A stretch of DNA of 64,000 nt from Liolophura sinensis (lineage: Eukaryota; Mollusca; Polyplacophora; Chitonida; Chitonidae): positions 85,482,644-85,546,643 of the forward strand of contig NC_088295.1 in the NCBI RefSeq assembly GCF_032854445.1, written 5' to 3'. Position 1 is the stretch's first letter, and each line of letters starts with the position of its first letter. The notes under the pieces are model-generated. The model was not told the origin of the DNA. It searched no databases and worked only from the letters and a program-made list of their open reading frames with translations. The position numbers were made by a program, and so were the translations under genes. Below are positions 1 to 10,300 of this stretch, one piece after another.

Positions 1-1136
1 AGGTCACATTTCTGTCAGTTGGGATTTGGTTTAAATCACATCATTTAATACACATGGTTGAAGCCTATTTTATGGAGATTATCTAAACTGTTTGAGACTG
101 GGTCATGAAGCATTATAAGATTGATTACCATAAACTGCCAGTCCCATAGATATCCCAGCCCAGGTAAGTTTTCTGGGTTGCCACTTCTCAACATACCCCA
201 GGCGTTTGACTGTGTCATGTCGTTGTCATCATTTAACAGCCTCCTTCATAATGCATTAAACATCGCAGGAAATGCAATATGTTAATAAGTTCAAGATATT
301 CATGTATACATATGCAATCACGATTCATTTTCTCGCAGTAATTCTGTGACAGGTGATAAGATCAGGAGAGGAGTTGATGTACAGATAGAATTGTATAAGA
401 TAGGAATGTTTAAATATTCTAACACAACTCTGCATACAAAACATGTGTAAGGTTACCTAGCTGTTATCTAGATGTCTATAGCACAGAGATAAGCCTGTAT
501 CTATAAACCTTGTGTTTTATGTTTTGACATAAAATAACTATGTTCAACACATCGATTTAATGCCTAAGGTAACTTCTAATCCATCATATTCTCTGGCATT
601 AAGGCATATAAAAAATATTTACTTGCTCAAAAAGAAAGTACCGCAAGAAACAAAATTTTACATGTTTTTTTATGTAGAGTGTAATCTGATAAGATTTTAA
701 TTAGCGATAACAAGCACATACCCATTCACACACAAATACAGTAAATCTGCACACAGATTATGGCATATTTCATGTTGGTCCTGAAAAGATGCTGTGACAG
801 CTTTTACCAGCAAGTTACATCCTCATTTTGAAAAGAAAAAAAAAAAGTCGAAAATTGGTCCAAGTTTGCCTTCAGCAATAACGAACAAATTAGTTTTCTC
901 TGCCTGTCGTATCTCTGGTTAGAATCTTGCCTCAGGCCATCAGCGGAGTTACTGGCCCTGAGTTTGATTAGTTTTTGCCAATTATTTGCTTGGAATAGAA
1001 TTCTAATAATCCTCTTACGTAAATGAAAAAAGTTTCTTCAAGAAAGCACACATAGGTAGCCAGTAGTATGATATTTCCACGTCCATGTAGCCGAATAATG
1101 AATCAAGCAGGTTGCAAGCCTAACACGCCATACATA

Positions 1137-1160
1137 TATACATAGATATATCTATGTATA
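1137..1160. repeat. Perfect 24-bp palindrome
   Basis: The 12 bases TATACATAGATA are followed directly by their exact reverse complement, with no loop. The palindrome sits in an alternating TA-rich stretch (about 1131-1160). It could form a cruciform or simply be a microsatellite by-product. Confidence 0.9.
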
Positions 1161-2835
1161 GGTCTAAATGCAGCTTATAACTATACACATGGTTTGCTGA
1201 TAATTCAATGTAGAATTGATACAACATACAGTAGTTGTACACCTTGACAGGTACACATATTCTAACCTCCTATAAAACTTCTACTAGGAGAATAAGTTGA
1301 CTGATGCTGTAAAGCTGATCTTACGGCTGAGCAAAGAGCTTACTTGGAGCTACACTTCACAGATGATCCATAGAAAGCTTAAATGCATTTTAAAGATAAC
1401 ACTTAGGAACAGAAAGTGGAAATACATGTTTCATGCAAAATACAGGTCAAGCATCAGTTGCAATTTTATTTACAGTTTCGACCACACATCAAGAAATCTT
1501 TCACCTGTACAGATACTTCATTCACACATATTTATACCTGTGTATATATACAGGTGTATATGGACAATATCACACAGGTCTCAATGTTACAACTTGACAG
1601 GTCCATTCAATGAGCAGTCTTACCACCACTGCCAAACTTGTTTCACCTGGCCAAACAAGTGGTAAAGTAGTGATAAATGAATATTGGTTATATTTATTAG
1701 GTGAGCTGTTGTATGTATCACATCGTGAAGGGTCTGGTTTTACCAGGACAGGGCTAGACAACAACCCAGCCTATGACATGAGCTTGGGACAAGGCCATAC
1801 AGGTAGGGTCACCCCTACACCTGACAGCCTCAAGATACACACTTTTCTATCCCATCAGTTGGTCTGTCTCCAATACAAATCTTTACCACACTAGTAAGCC
1901 AACCACATCCCTGCTGTTCTAAAAGTCAGATATCAGAACACCTGTTGGTGGACTTATAAAGATGCCGTCTGTTACCCATGAAAATCCTGACAGAATCATG
2001 ATCCCAAAGAGAGGAGAATTGAAAATTCAAGGAAAAACTCAGTTCTCAATGAAACATGATATGGGGTCAGCTTTGATAATTGAACTGATGTCATGGACTG
2101 ACGCCCAGGACAGCAGCAGTTACTGTTTATAGAAACCTCCTATCCCAATTTCTAGCTCGTGTCTCAAAATGAAAAGATAACAGGTTGGCTTGACATTTCC
2201 CAAATGCTTTTTTATGTTGCATGATACAGCAAACAAAGCAAAGAAACTATCGCACAATGCAGAGGATCAAAAGGCAAATATTGGTTTAGGCTCCAGTGTC
2301 TTAAAGAAGTCAGTTTTTTTGTTGGACTGTTCAATCTGTGTAACAATTGCTGCAAGTCTTTCCTTATCTCTGCTGTATGTGAATGTTAACTTCTAGTTTT
2401 CTGGTTGGTGTACACAGAAATTACAAACAGTTACGTGTAGCCTAGTCCCAAGTTAACAAATAGTACATCTGAAAATACAGCAGTTTACATGTGTAGCCCA
2501 TGGGGCAGGTTCCTTTCATTAGCCTTTTGTAAACAGACTTGGAAAGGCAGTGTAGGCTGGCAAAAATCTCCAGCCACAGCAATTATACATCTGATATTAC
2601 AAATGTAAGCTGAAAAGTAAATATGGGAGCCAAGTCAGTTTGAGCTCCACCAGCTGTAGTATCCTCACGGAATACACACCCAACTTACTGACCCCACTAT
2701 ACATCATGTTTGACAGCTAAGTCACTCACACTGCCATACGCAAGTACATATAGCTCTAATGCAATCCCCAATAACAGCTGAATGAATGCTGTCCACACAC
2801 TACATCTATACCTGTGCCTATCCGAAATACGTATT

Positions 2836-2859
2836 TATGTATGTATGTATGTATGTATG
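2836..2859. repeat. (TATG)6 microsatellite
   Basis: Six uninterrupted TATG units, about 45 bp before the 25-bp minisatellite. Confidence 0.95.
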
Positions 2860-2902
2860 AGGATCGCTCTTTGGCTTGGGATCTTTTAATCCATGGCTAA
2901 AA

Positions 2903-3630
2903 GTTAATGCAGAGCTTATTGGGTAATGAGCAGTGTAGATCTATTGGGTAATGAGCAGTGTAGGCCTATTGGGTAATGAGCAGTGTAGGCCTATTGGGTA
3001 ATGAGCAGTGTAGACCTATTGGGTAATGAGCACAGAGGGCCAACTGGGTAATGAGCAGTGTAGGCCAATTGCCTACAGAGCTGTGTAGGCCTATTGGGTA
3101 ATGAGCAGTGTAGGCCTATTGGGTAATGAGCAGTGTAGACCTATTGGGTAATCAGCACAGAGGGCCAACTGGGTAATGAGCAGTGTAGGCCAATTGCCTA
3201 CAGAGCTGTGTAGGCCTATTGGGTAATGAGCACAGAGGGCCAACTGGGTAATGAGCAGTGTAGGCCAATTGCCTACAGAGCAGTGTAGGCCTATTAGGTA
3301 ATGAGCAGAGAAGGCCAAACGGGCAATGAGTAGTGTAGGCCTATTGGGTAATGAGCAGAGAAGGCCAACTGGGTAATGAGCAGTGTAGGCCAATTGCCTC
3401 CAGAGCAGTGTAGGCCTATTGGGTAATGAGCAGAAAGGGCCAATTGGGTAATGTGCAGTGTAGACCTATTGGGTAATGAGCAGAGAGGGCCAATTGGGTA
3501 ATGTGCAGTGTAGGCCAATTTCCTATAGAGCAGTGTAGACCTATTGGGTAATGAGCAGAGAGGGCCAATTGGGTAATGTGCAGTGTAGGCCTACTGGATA
3601 ATGAGCAGTGTAGGCCTGTTGGGTAATGAG
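2903..3630. repeat. Minisatellite, 25-bp unit, about 29 copies
   Basis: The unit is built on GGGTAATGAGCAGTGTAG followed by a variable CCTATT/CCAACT/CCAATT end. At least three variants alternate: a GCAGTGTAG type, a GCACAGAGG type and a GCCTACAGAG type. Blocks recur by multiples of 25: the first two GCACAGAGG units start at 3031 and 3156 (125 bp apart), and the third starts 75 bp later at 3231. Minus-strand ORFs of 60-100 codons across it arise because three units make 75 bp; they contain repetitive Tyr-Thr-Ala-His/Pro-Ile-Gly peptides and are not credible proteins. The array stops about 14 bp from the predicted splice donor of the 3645-3803 exon, so it would form the very start of that gene's next intron. 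Confidence 0.95.
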
Positions 3631-3644
3631 GAAGTGGATCTTAC

Positions 3645-3735
3645 CTTGGGTCAAGCCTGACAGGTGGCCCAGGAGTGCGGTCAAGGCAATCAGGACTCTC
3701 CACCAATGTGGCATCGACTGACCGCTACACATCAT
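3645..3735 (-). CDS. Start-codon exon encoding a signal peptide (partial gene)
   Basis: The exon spans 3803 down to 3645. It follows an acceptor reading TTGTTTCAG on the minus strand and ends CCCAAG before GTAAGATCC. From the ATG at 3735 it encodes 30 codons plus one base, so the following intron is phase 1, the phase typical of modular extracellular proteins. The peptide begins with two Met and a short polar stretch, has a second possible start (Met8, SMPHWW), then a hydrophobic core WRVLIALTALLGHLSG and a polar end LTQ, the n-h-c layout of a secretory signal peptide. I do not recognise the protein; everything after the signal peptide lies in exons not visible here. A donor candidate at 4608/4607 (GAG before GTAAGC) or the exon at 54.7-55.1 kb could supply the upstream leader exon. 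The exon model is inferred from splice signals plus peptide character; there is no homology evidence. Confidence 0.6.
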
Positions 3736-3803
3736 CCTTCACGTAAACATGAGGCTTCTGTATGTCCAATGTGCTCAGCTTCAACATCCAACTACATCCA
3801 CAT
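3725..3803 (-). promoter_or_regulatory. 5' leader with two upstream ORFs, one overlapping the main start
   Basis: On the minus strand the exon opens with a three-codon uORF (Met-Trp-Met-stop) at 3803-3792. A second uORF starts with the ATG at 3787 and runs 20 codons to a TAG at 3725-3727. That stop lies 8-10 bases inside the main reading frame, so the uORF overlaps the main ATG at 3735 in another frame. If the exon model is right, ribosomes using the second uORF could reach the main start only by leaky scanning or backward reinitiation, which would lower signal-peptide translation. The uORFs are seen directly; their regulatory effect is inferred. Confidence 0.4.
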
Positions 3804-5330
3804 CTGAAACAACAACAAATACTGATAGTCACTTATCTTGTATTGGCAAAACATAAACTGATAAAACATTATGTAAACATAATGTTGTTTGCATAATCCT
3901 TCACCCGAGAGAATAACAATCACTGTGAAAACGTTTTCAGATTTCTAGCCAATGAATAACCTGAGTTTATACTTCATGTTCTAATACATTTGTGTTTTGT
4001 TGGTATATAAACCATACTACATAAAAATCGAAGAAAATAAATCCAAATTTCTTAGCGAATCTATCGAGAAAAAATCTTAAATTTTAGAATCAACTGTTAA
4101 GAAATTTAAGATCTACATGTACTTCAGCTTAACTAGAATAATAATTAGAATGAAAATTTTAAAATATAATACTGAGTAATACACAATAAGTAGAGGAGTA
4201 TGCACATGTAACACAGTACAAAAGCATACACCCATGCAGTTTATGCTGGATTGATTAGATAGCAGCCAGTTCTATCCATCTCTGACAGTCTACAGGCATT
4301 TCAGCCCAGTATAGACTGATAAACTGGTCACATGGCTCACAAATGGACAGCACAGTGAGTTAAGAGCTCAACACACCACTGAGTCCACGGTGAGCATAAC
4401 CACCAACCACCCAAAACTCAGCGCACAGAGACAATTCTCAGCCTGACAGTATCCTAACGACTTAGCTAGATAAATCGGTGTGTTTGTCTAATGTAGACTG
4501 GGAACGCTTCACTGATCAGCTCATGCTACCAGAGATACAGACCAACATGGATGCCATGACAACCTGCGGCTCAGTCCCCCCTCATTAGTACTCTGTGACC
4601 AGCTTACCTCTCCTCTATCTCCTACAAACCCAATCTCTTTAGGCAGCAGAGATTACTTCCTGCCCCAGCCCATCACTGCTTGCACCATTCTTAGTAAATG
4701 GTAGCGAGCATTCATGTCTTTCACAAATCAATCTAAAATTAAAATAGATATGCACCCGAACCTGGCCCAGCATAGTTTTGAAGATATCACAGGTAAAAAC
4801 TGAGTAAAAAGAAAGAATGCTATCAGGTGTGGGATCTATCAATTAAGACACCTGTATTTAGTACAGGTGAGAGTGACAGGTTAACATGATGAATTACACT
4901 GATATTAATCAGGCCACAGGTAAATGGCTAAGGTTTTTAGCCTGTCCATTTAGCCAGCGGTACAGGTAGGTCTGATCATTTAGATATACAGGTAGACAGT
5001 GACACAGGTGTGAAAGCTAGGCACACCCTCACAAACACACTGTCCCAACACCCTAACACTGACAACTGATTATACACACTGTACCATATGCATAAACCTC
5101 TCTACATTTCTGCATGAATAAGCCTGAATGCTAGAATGATATATAAACTACACAGAATGCATAATAAAAAAAATTACTCAATGAAAATGTATCTTCATGA
5201 CAAAACGATTACAAAAAAAATAGTGAACATTAATAAGGTTGTTAATTTGTCATCACGAAGAGATAAAACATCAAAATATCTAATCTAATTATCATTAAAC
5301 TTCAAGTCAAATGCTTCCACTTTTCTGGGT
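3804..5330. other. Putative short intron and/or upstream region of the signal-peptide gene
   Basis: A+T-rich with no credible ORF. It holds one good minus-strand donor (exon base 4608, intron from 4607, GAG before GTAAGC) that could end a first exon of the gene whose start codon is at 3735. No clear TATA box or CpG cluster marks a start site above it. Poly-T/poly-A runs lie near 5166-5220 and 5341-5351. Confidence 0.35.
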
Positions 5331-5336
5331 TTTATT
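5331..5336 (-). other. Candidate polyadenylation signal AATAAA
   Basis: TTTATT on the plus strand reads AATAAA on the minus strand. It lies about 100 bases after the stop of the candidate terminal exon at 5438-5647, a reasonable 3' UTR distance. The hexamer is common in A+T-rich DNA, so it carries weight only together with that exon. Confidence 0.35.
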
Positions 5337-5437
5337 TTTTCCTTTTTTTTTAACACTAAAATATACCTGTATTATACATCACTGTCTACAGCATTCACTA
5401 CTGTTACAAAATAGGACTGGACAAAGCCAAGAAGACT

Positions 5438-5647
5438 TTATATCAACACCATGTTTATAGTCTGGTTGTTTCCTTCGCTAGGCGATCGAGCATAATCACC
5501 AGGCTTGACAGATTCTGGAGAATTCTCGCAGCTAGTTGCTTGAGCAGACATATAACAAGCTGGAATTTTCACCTTCGAATTAAGACCAATGAGAAACTTA
5601 ATTGTTTCCTCTTGGTAGTCAATTACCATGGCAACCAAGTACCTTTC
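5438..5647 (-). CDS. Candidate 3'-terminal coding exon, protein unknown
   Basis: On the minus strand an acceptor (CTATATTTCAG) is followed by 69 open codons and a stop at 5438. The peptide starts ERYLVAMVIDYQEETIKFLI, continues with a basic stretch around LNSKVKIPA, and ends in a polar Ser/Asn/Glu/Pro-rich tail (ENSPESVKPGDYARSPSEGN). Composition is more protein-like than other short ORFs here, and the segment keeps several CpGs in a CpG-poor setting. A polyadenylation hexamer follows about 100 bases downstream. I do not recognise the family. If real, it ends a gene lying to the right and sets a gene boundary between it and the start-codon exon at 3735. The alternative is a chance ORF inside an intron. 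The acceptor pyrimidine tract is weak. Confidence 0.35.
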   Translation of the reverse strand, partial: ERYLVAMVIDYQEETIKFLIGLNSKVKIPACYMSAQATSCENSPESVKPGDYARSPSEGNNQTINMVLI

Positions 5648-7022
5648 CTGAAATATAGTTGCCATTAAGACTGGACGGTACAAATTAACACAGCACTACA
5701 ATGAGGTTAAGGGCATGCCTGTTGTAATATAGCATTAGTATTGGTATCACAGTAGCCTCTGGGATATGTCGCTTGACATTCACACAATAGTCAAACACTC
5801 CATACATTAACTATTCAGTACAATTTTCCAGCATGTTTCTGCTCTATCAGTTAACGACTTTGAAATACCTGGGCAGAATATGATCCATGCATTTCCAGCC
5901 TATAAGTTACATCAAGCTTCTCTGATTCCCAAGGTGAGCATTTGTAGCTCAAATGCCAGGCCGTATCTCTGTTTTGTTAATACTATTCAATTTCCTTCTA
6001 CCACGCTTGCAGGTGAGCATTATGATTCACCTGTGGCCATTCAGCTATGATAGGATCAAACTTTAGACCAGGTAAAAGTTTCATCATGCACAGATAAATC
6101 TTATCTCAGCTCAACTCGGGGCCCAAAGCCTGTCAAAGACACAGAGAAGACACAAGGATGGTAATGAGATTGCACTACCTATACTATACAACCTGGTGCC
6201 AAAGTGCATGGACATGCTATAAAAATACCCAGAATCACTGCCAGAGGCAGAGAAAATGGTTCTTTGCTGAAGCCTGTTAGCTATCATCCTGCGAGTGGTG
6301 AACAGTGCAGCCATCTGACATTGAAACCTACTCCAAATGCCAATGCTATCAGCAGCTAAAATCAGCCTGAGGCCTTTCTGTAAAAATCTTGATAGTAACT
6401 CCCTATTTTCCTTGCAGCTTGCTACCCTAGGTCATCCCTTTCACCAAAGAACTTCTTGCCCACAGTTTGTTGGTGCTTCCATGCAGAGTAAGGGTGAGAC
6501 AGATCCGAATCTATCGCTAACCTCTATCTGTGAACGCAGTCGGCTAAAACACACAGCCTGGCTCTCTGGGTGAATTAGTGGGCTTGATGGCTCTTGGGGT
6601 TTGCCAAAGGTCTTGTGGTGGATGGGAGCAACACAAGATGTGATTGAGGGATATGATACTGCTGAACAATGGCAGATAAAACAACAGATAACATAACAAA
6701 GTGTTACTTTCAAAGCAAAAGTAAGGTAAGAGAGAGCTGGGCAGCAACCCTGGACAAACAGCCCCTGTGCCAACTCCCTGGGCAATCATACATCTGAGTC
6801 TTGACTCAAAACTAACTTTTATCCCTTATTTGATGCCTCCAGCTCTTCGGCCTCTGACTTGAAAAGAGTTTCATATTCGCATGTATCAAAGCTGATCAGA
6901 TGTTAGGTACTTCCAGAAATGAAAGTCAAGTCAACAAGGTGTGTAAGAGTGGGTGCAGTAACCTGTACTCTTGATGGCAGATAGAAGCATAGCTAAGTAC
7001 CCATCTTGACATTACAAAGGCT
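5648..7022. other. Non-coding stretch with one weak exon candidate
   Basis: No recognised gene. On the minus strand, 6543-6445 is a 99-base open segment between an acceptor (GTGTGTTTTAG) and a mediocre donor (GTGAAAG). It is open only with one leading base (phase 2 to phase 2) and keeps several CpGs. A minus-strand ORF ending at 6111 begins MAALFTTRRMIANRLQQRT, basic and superficially like a mitochondrial presequence, but no donor or continuation supports it. Both are within what chance would give. Confidence 0.3.
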
Positions 7023-7312
7023 GCTTTAAGGGGGTAACTGAGGAAATAGTAGGTAGACACATACCATCTACCACCCTTAATATTAGCTCCCCTGGTAATG
7101 GTCATATACTTACCTCTCCAGATACCACAAATCACTCCAATGATCCATCCTGGAGCAAGTGATAGAAGCTTTAAGGGGGTAACTGAGGAAATAGTAGGTA
7201 GACACATACCATCTACCACCCTTAATATTAGCTCCCCTGGTAATGGTCATATACTTACCTCTCCAGATACCACAAATCACTCCAATGATCCATCCTGGAG
7301 CAAGTGATAGAA
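7023..7312. repeat. Perfect tandem duplication of a 145-bp segment
   Basis: Bases 7023-7167 are repeated identically at 7168-7312, with no substitution that I can see, so the event is recent or the assembly collapsed/expanded here. On the minus strand each copy contains an acceptor-like CTATCACTTGCTCCAG, 36 bases, then a consensus donor GTAAGTATATG. Both copies therefore carry a potential 36-base microexon (7104-7139 and 7249-7284 approximately). Its two open readings give WIIGVICGIWR or MDHWSDLWYLE. The duplication is certain; the exon is speculative. Confidence 0.95.
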
Positions 7313-10300
7313 GAACCTAAACTTTGTAGTGGTGCATGCTGGGCAGTGTGTAAGCAAATACTGAAGACCACTAAACTGCACTGAGCATACCCAGAGCAGG
7401 TGCTAAGACTATAGTAGCTGGTATTTAGGCAATACATCAGGTTTCATTTCAACACTAAAACATGGGCCTTGGCCCATGGACAAAACATACAAAACTGTCT
7501 ACCCTCTTTAGTTTTGATTTCTATACAGACATACTTATCAACTCAGAATTTGATTAATTTAGTAAGGAACTGGTGAGCATAAGACACTGTGCCAATAAAA
7601 GCACTATTAAATCAGAGTAATAAATAACAAGCATGCATTGCAGGACCTGTGCTTACATTCTTGTATGTGGACATACCATTCATGTGAAGCAACACATCGG
7701 TACAGCTAAGGTCTCTTTCTCCACCAGCCTTTTCATCTCTTCCACCATGCCACATAAACAGCAATTGGGCGCTGAGTATGTGTACACAGTTTACCTCTGC
7801 CAGTGGCTGTTTATGAGTGAGATGTCAGGGGCAGGGATCTCACACATAGGACATCTGCAATACTGGACTAGGCTTTACTCCAGATCAACCATACAACCGG
7901 GCTGTACAGAAGTTTGCCCCAGCCATTGCCTAACAGCCAAATAATGCCACAGCTAACAGAGTTCATAACTGCTAGGTAAGGAGCTATCCCACGTCAGCCA
8001 GTAACCGCAATATACATACCAGTCTACTATTGATCAGCAGATACGTTTTCTGAGTGGCTCTGCCAAATTTCCTCCCTTAGGGCTCCAAGGCATGCTGATC
8101 AAAGCCGGCCCAGTCAATGTAGCATTAACAAAATGGGAAGTTAAACAAACTAGGCAGCTATTTGGTGATCACTCATATGTGAATGACTGAGGGCGTTTAA
8201 CAAGGCCAATACACTTTGCAAAATACAGACCTTCCAGTTTTTCCACATGTAAAAGCTCATAATTGAATTGGCATTCTTGAAGGGGAGTAAAATGAACTGC
8301 AGTTATTGCATTGGTTACATATGTTGCAGACATTCATATGATGTAAATGTGCATGATGGTAAATCAATCAATGTTGCCAGTGTAGCATGGCATATACATA
8401 CATGAATATTGTACATTGTACGTACAAAATATCAGGTTTCACTCCGCAATCCAGACAGAACTTATTAAGGTAAATTAAGTTTGTCTAGACCATCTGGGTT
8501 CTAGGGTGAAGACAAATGTCTCTTACAAATTAACATCACAAATTACCCAATACCATTTCCATGAACAAGCATGGAAATTTATATTATTCAACACACCATA
8601 AGATAATTTAACACACCATAGGTGAAGTTAAATTATTAAGTTTCATTTAAAATATAGCTGTACCAAATAAAGGTAAAATTTGTCAGCTTGATATCTAAGC
8701 CTGAATCTCCAGTTGTCAATCTTAATAAGTTAGTTCATAACTCACAGGCATGTTATTTTCAAATCTAAATGTGTGTGAGATCATTATTCAGGTTTTAATA
8801 TGTGTTAGTTACTTCAGGTATGGCTTAGTTCAGGGCACCATTGATACCTATACACTACAAACAAAACAGTTTAACAGATGATCCTGTGAACAGGTGAAGA
8901 GTTTCATGTTCTTTTCCAGCAGCTGCACGAATGCATCTGTTAGCTAAATCGGAGCATACCGAAAAAAAACTTGAAAAAACTGAGAAAACGATTCCATCCA
9001 TAGACTAATTCATCATGTGTATGCTGGCAAAGAACAATTTATCTCCAAGTACACCGGCATCTATCTGCCTTGAGATGTTAATATATCTTGTAAACAAATA
9101 AACAACTGGGATATCGGTTAAGTGACCTACCCCAGGTAAGAGTGATTAGGGGCTTAGATCAGCATTCCTACCTAAAGAGAGGTCGGCTGGAATGATCAGC
9201 CAGCCTTTTGCTTCACAGCTCTGTTACATGTAATGCCTTCACCAACTGTGCCCCAGACTGTTCTGGTCCTAAGCTGTACTCTTAGACAAGCCTTACTGAT
9301 TGGGGGGAAGGGGGGGGGGGGGTTGTATCTGCCTGAATGAGACTACAAGCGAATACATGAAATCTCTGAGAGGTGAACGATTAGTACAACAGCAAATAAC
9401 ACATCAGACTTATAACCAGAGCTAATCAGGCCAGCGCTGATGAAAGCCTTATTACCCCCCTGCAGCATATACAGAATCATTGACAGAGAACCCTGTGTAG
9501 ACCTAGCTAAGAATTGGGCTACCCTGAACCACAATTCCATCATTTTGTTTCTGAACCTTCTCAGACTAATCCTGTCTGATGATGATGATGCTAATCTCGA
9601 TCTGCTTTCTTCCAGCCTCAGTATGTGGTACCAATCAGAGGACCAGGCAGTGTTTGGATGAAAATCTCCTAAGACCTCAGCAACTGCTTGATTTTTTGCC
9701 CCCTAGGCTACAACAGTCTCCCTCCATCTGACTGTATGGTTCATTCTCTAAACCTCCAAAATGGCAAGCGACGTGTATACAAATACAAGGGAGATTACAA
9801 GATTGCCACCTTTTCTGGCCAAGGAAATGTATACGAATATTTGTTTATGATAGAAGGTTAACAGTGATTGTAGATCCATCCCTCCGATATGGAGATATGA
9901 TCAGGGAAATTTAGCAGCTCCTGGACACCTTGCCTCCACTCATACACAATGTGCCTGTACATGCACACACCGATCAGCTAATCAGTCCCTGGGGCTGTAT
10001 ACAGCACTTCTCGTAAACATGTGCCAAACACTAACACAACTCCCTCCAGGAGTCCACCAGCACAAAAAGCTCCGTGGGTGTCAACTGTGTCAGAAACTGT
10101 TTCCAAGAACATTATTGCTTATTTCCGCAAATCCCCAATCTGGTCAGCAAAAAGACTATTACCTCTACAGGATTCGGTCATTAAAGAGAGCTGCGAGATT
10201 TAATGAGACCTTTAACTGTTATCGATCATTCATAATTTTTTCTTAGCCAGGCTCTTTCATTTTCCCCAGTGTCAAAGGTCACCTCTTAGTCGCTCAAGTT

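Larger units (their letters stand above)
1..2902. other. Non-coding stretch, no gene recognised
   Basis: A+T-rich sequence with stops in all frames. The longest ORFs are under about 125 codons, overlap each other on both strands and show no domain-like features. If the signal-peptide exon at 3645-3803 is real, its next exon should lie here or beyond the left edge. I looked for a minus-strand exon that would accept a phase-1 junction and found none convincing. A plus-strand GTAAGT at about 165 has no good acceptor upstream. Only a palindrome and a microsatellite (listed separately) stand out. Confidence 0.6.

Noticed and set aside
165-175. Plus-strand splice donor CAG-GTAAGT
   Set aside because: No convincing acceptor or open frame upstream. 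Isolated consensus donors are expected about every 2 kb by chance.
3091-3735. Minus-strand ORFs of 74-100 codons with repeated Thr-Ala-His-Tyr-Pro peptides
   Set aside because: They are readings of the 25-bp minisatellite; three units give a triplet-compatible 75 bp. Only the first part of the 3541-3735 frame, before the donor, is kept as the signal-peptide exon.
6111-6314. Start exon of a mitochondrial protein
   Set aside because: The N-terminus is basic and presequence-like, but there is no acceptable donor or continuation, and the ORF ends in low-complexity translation.
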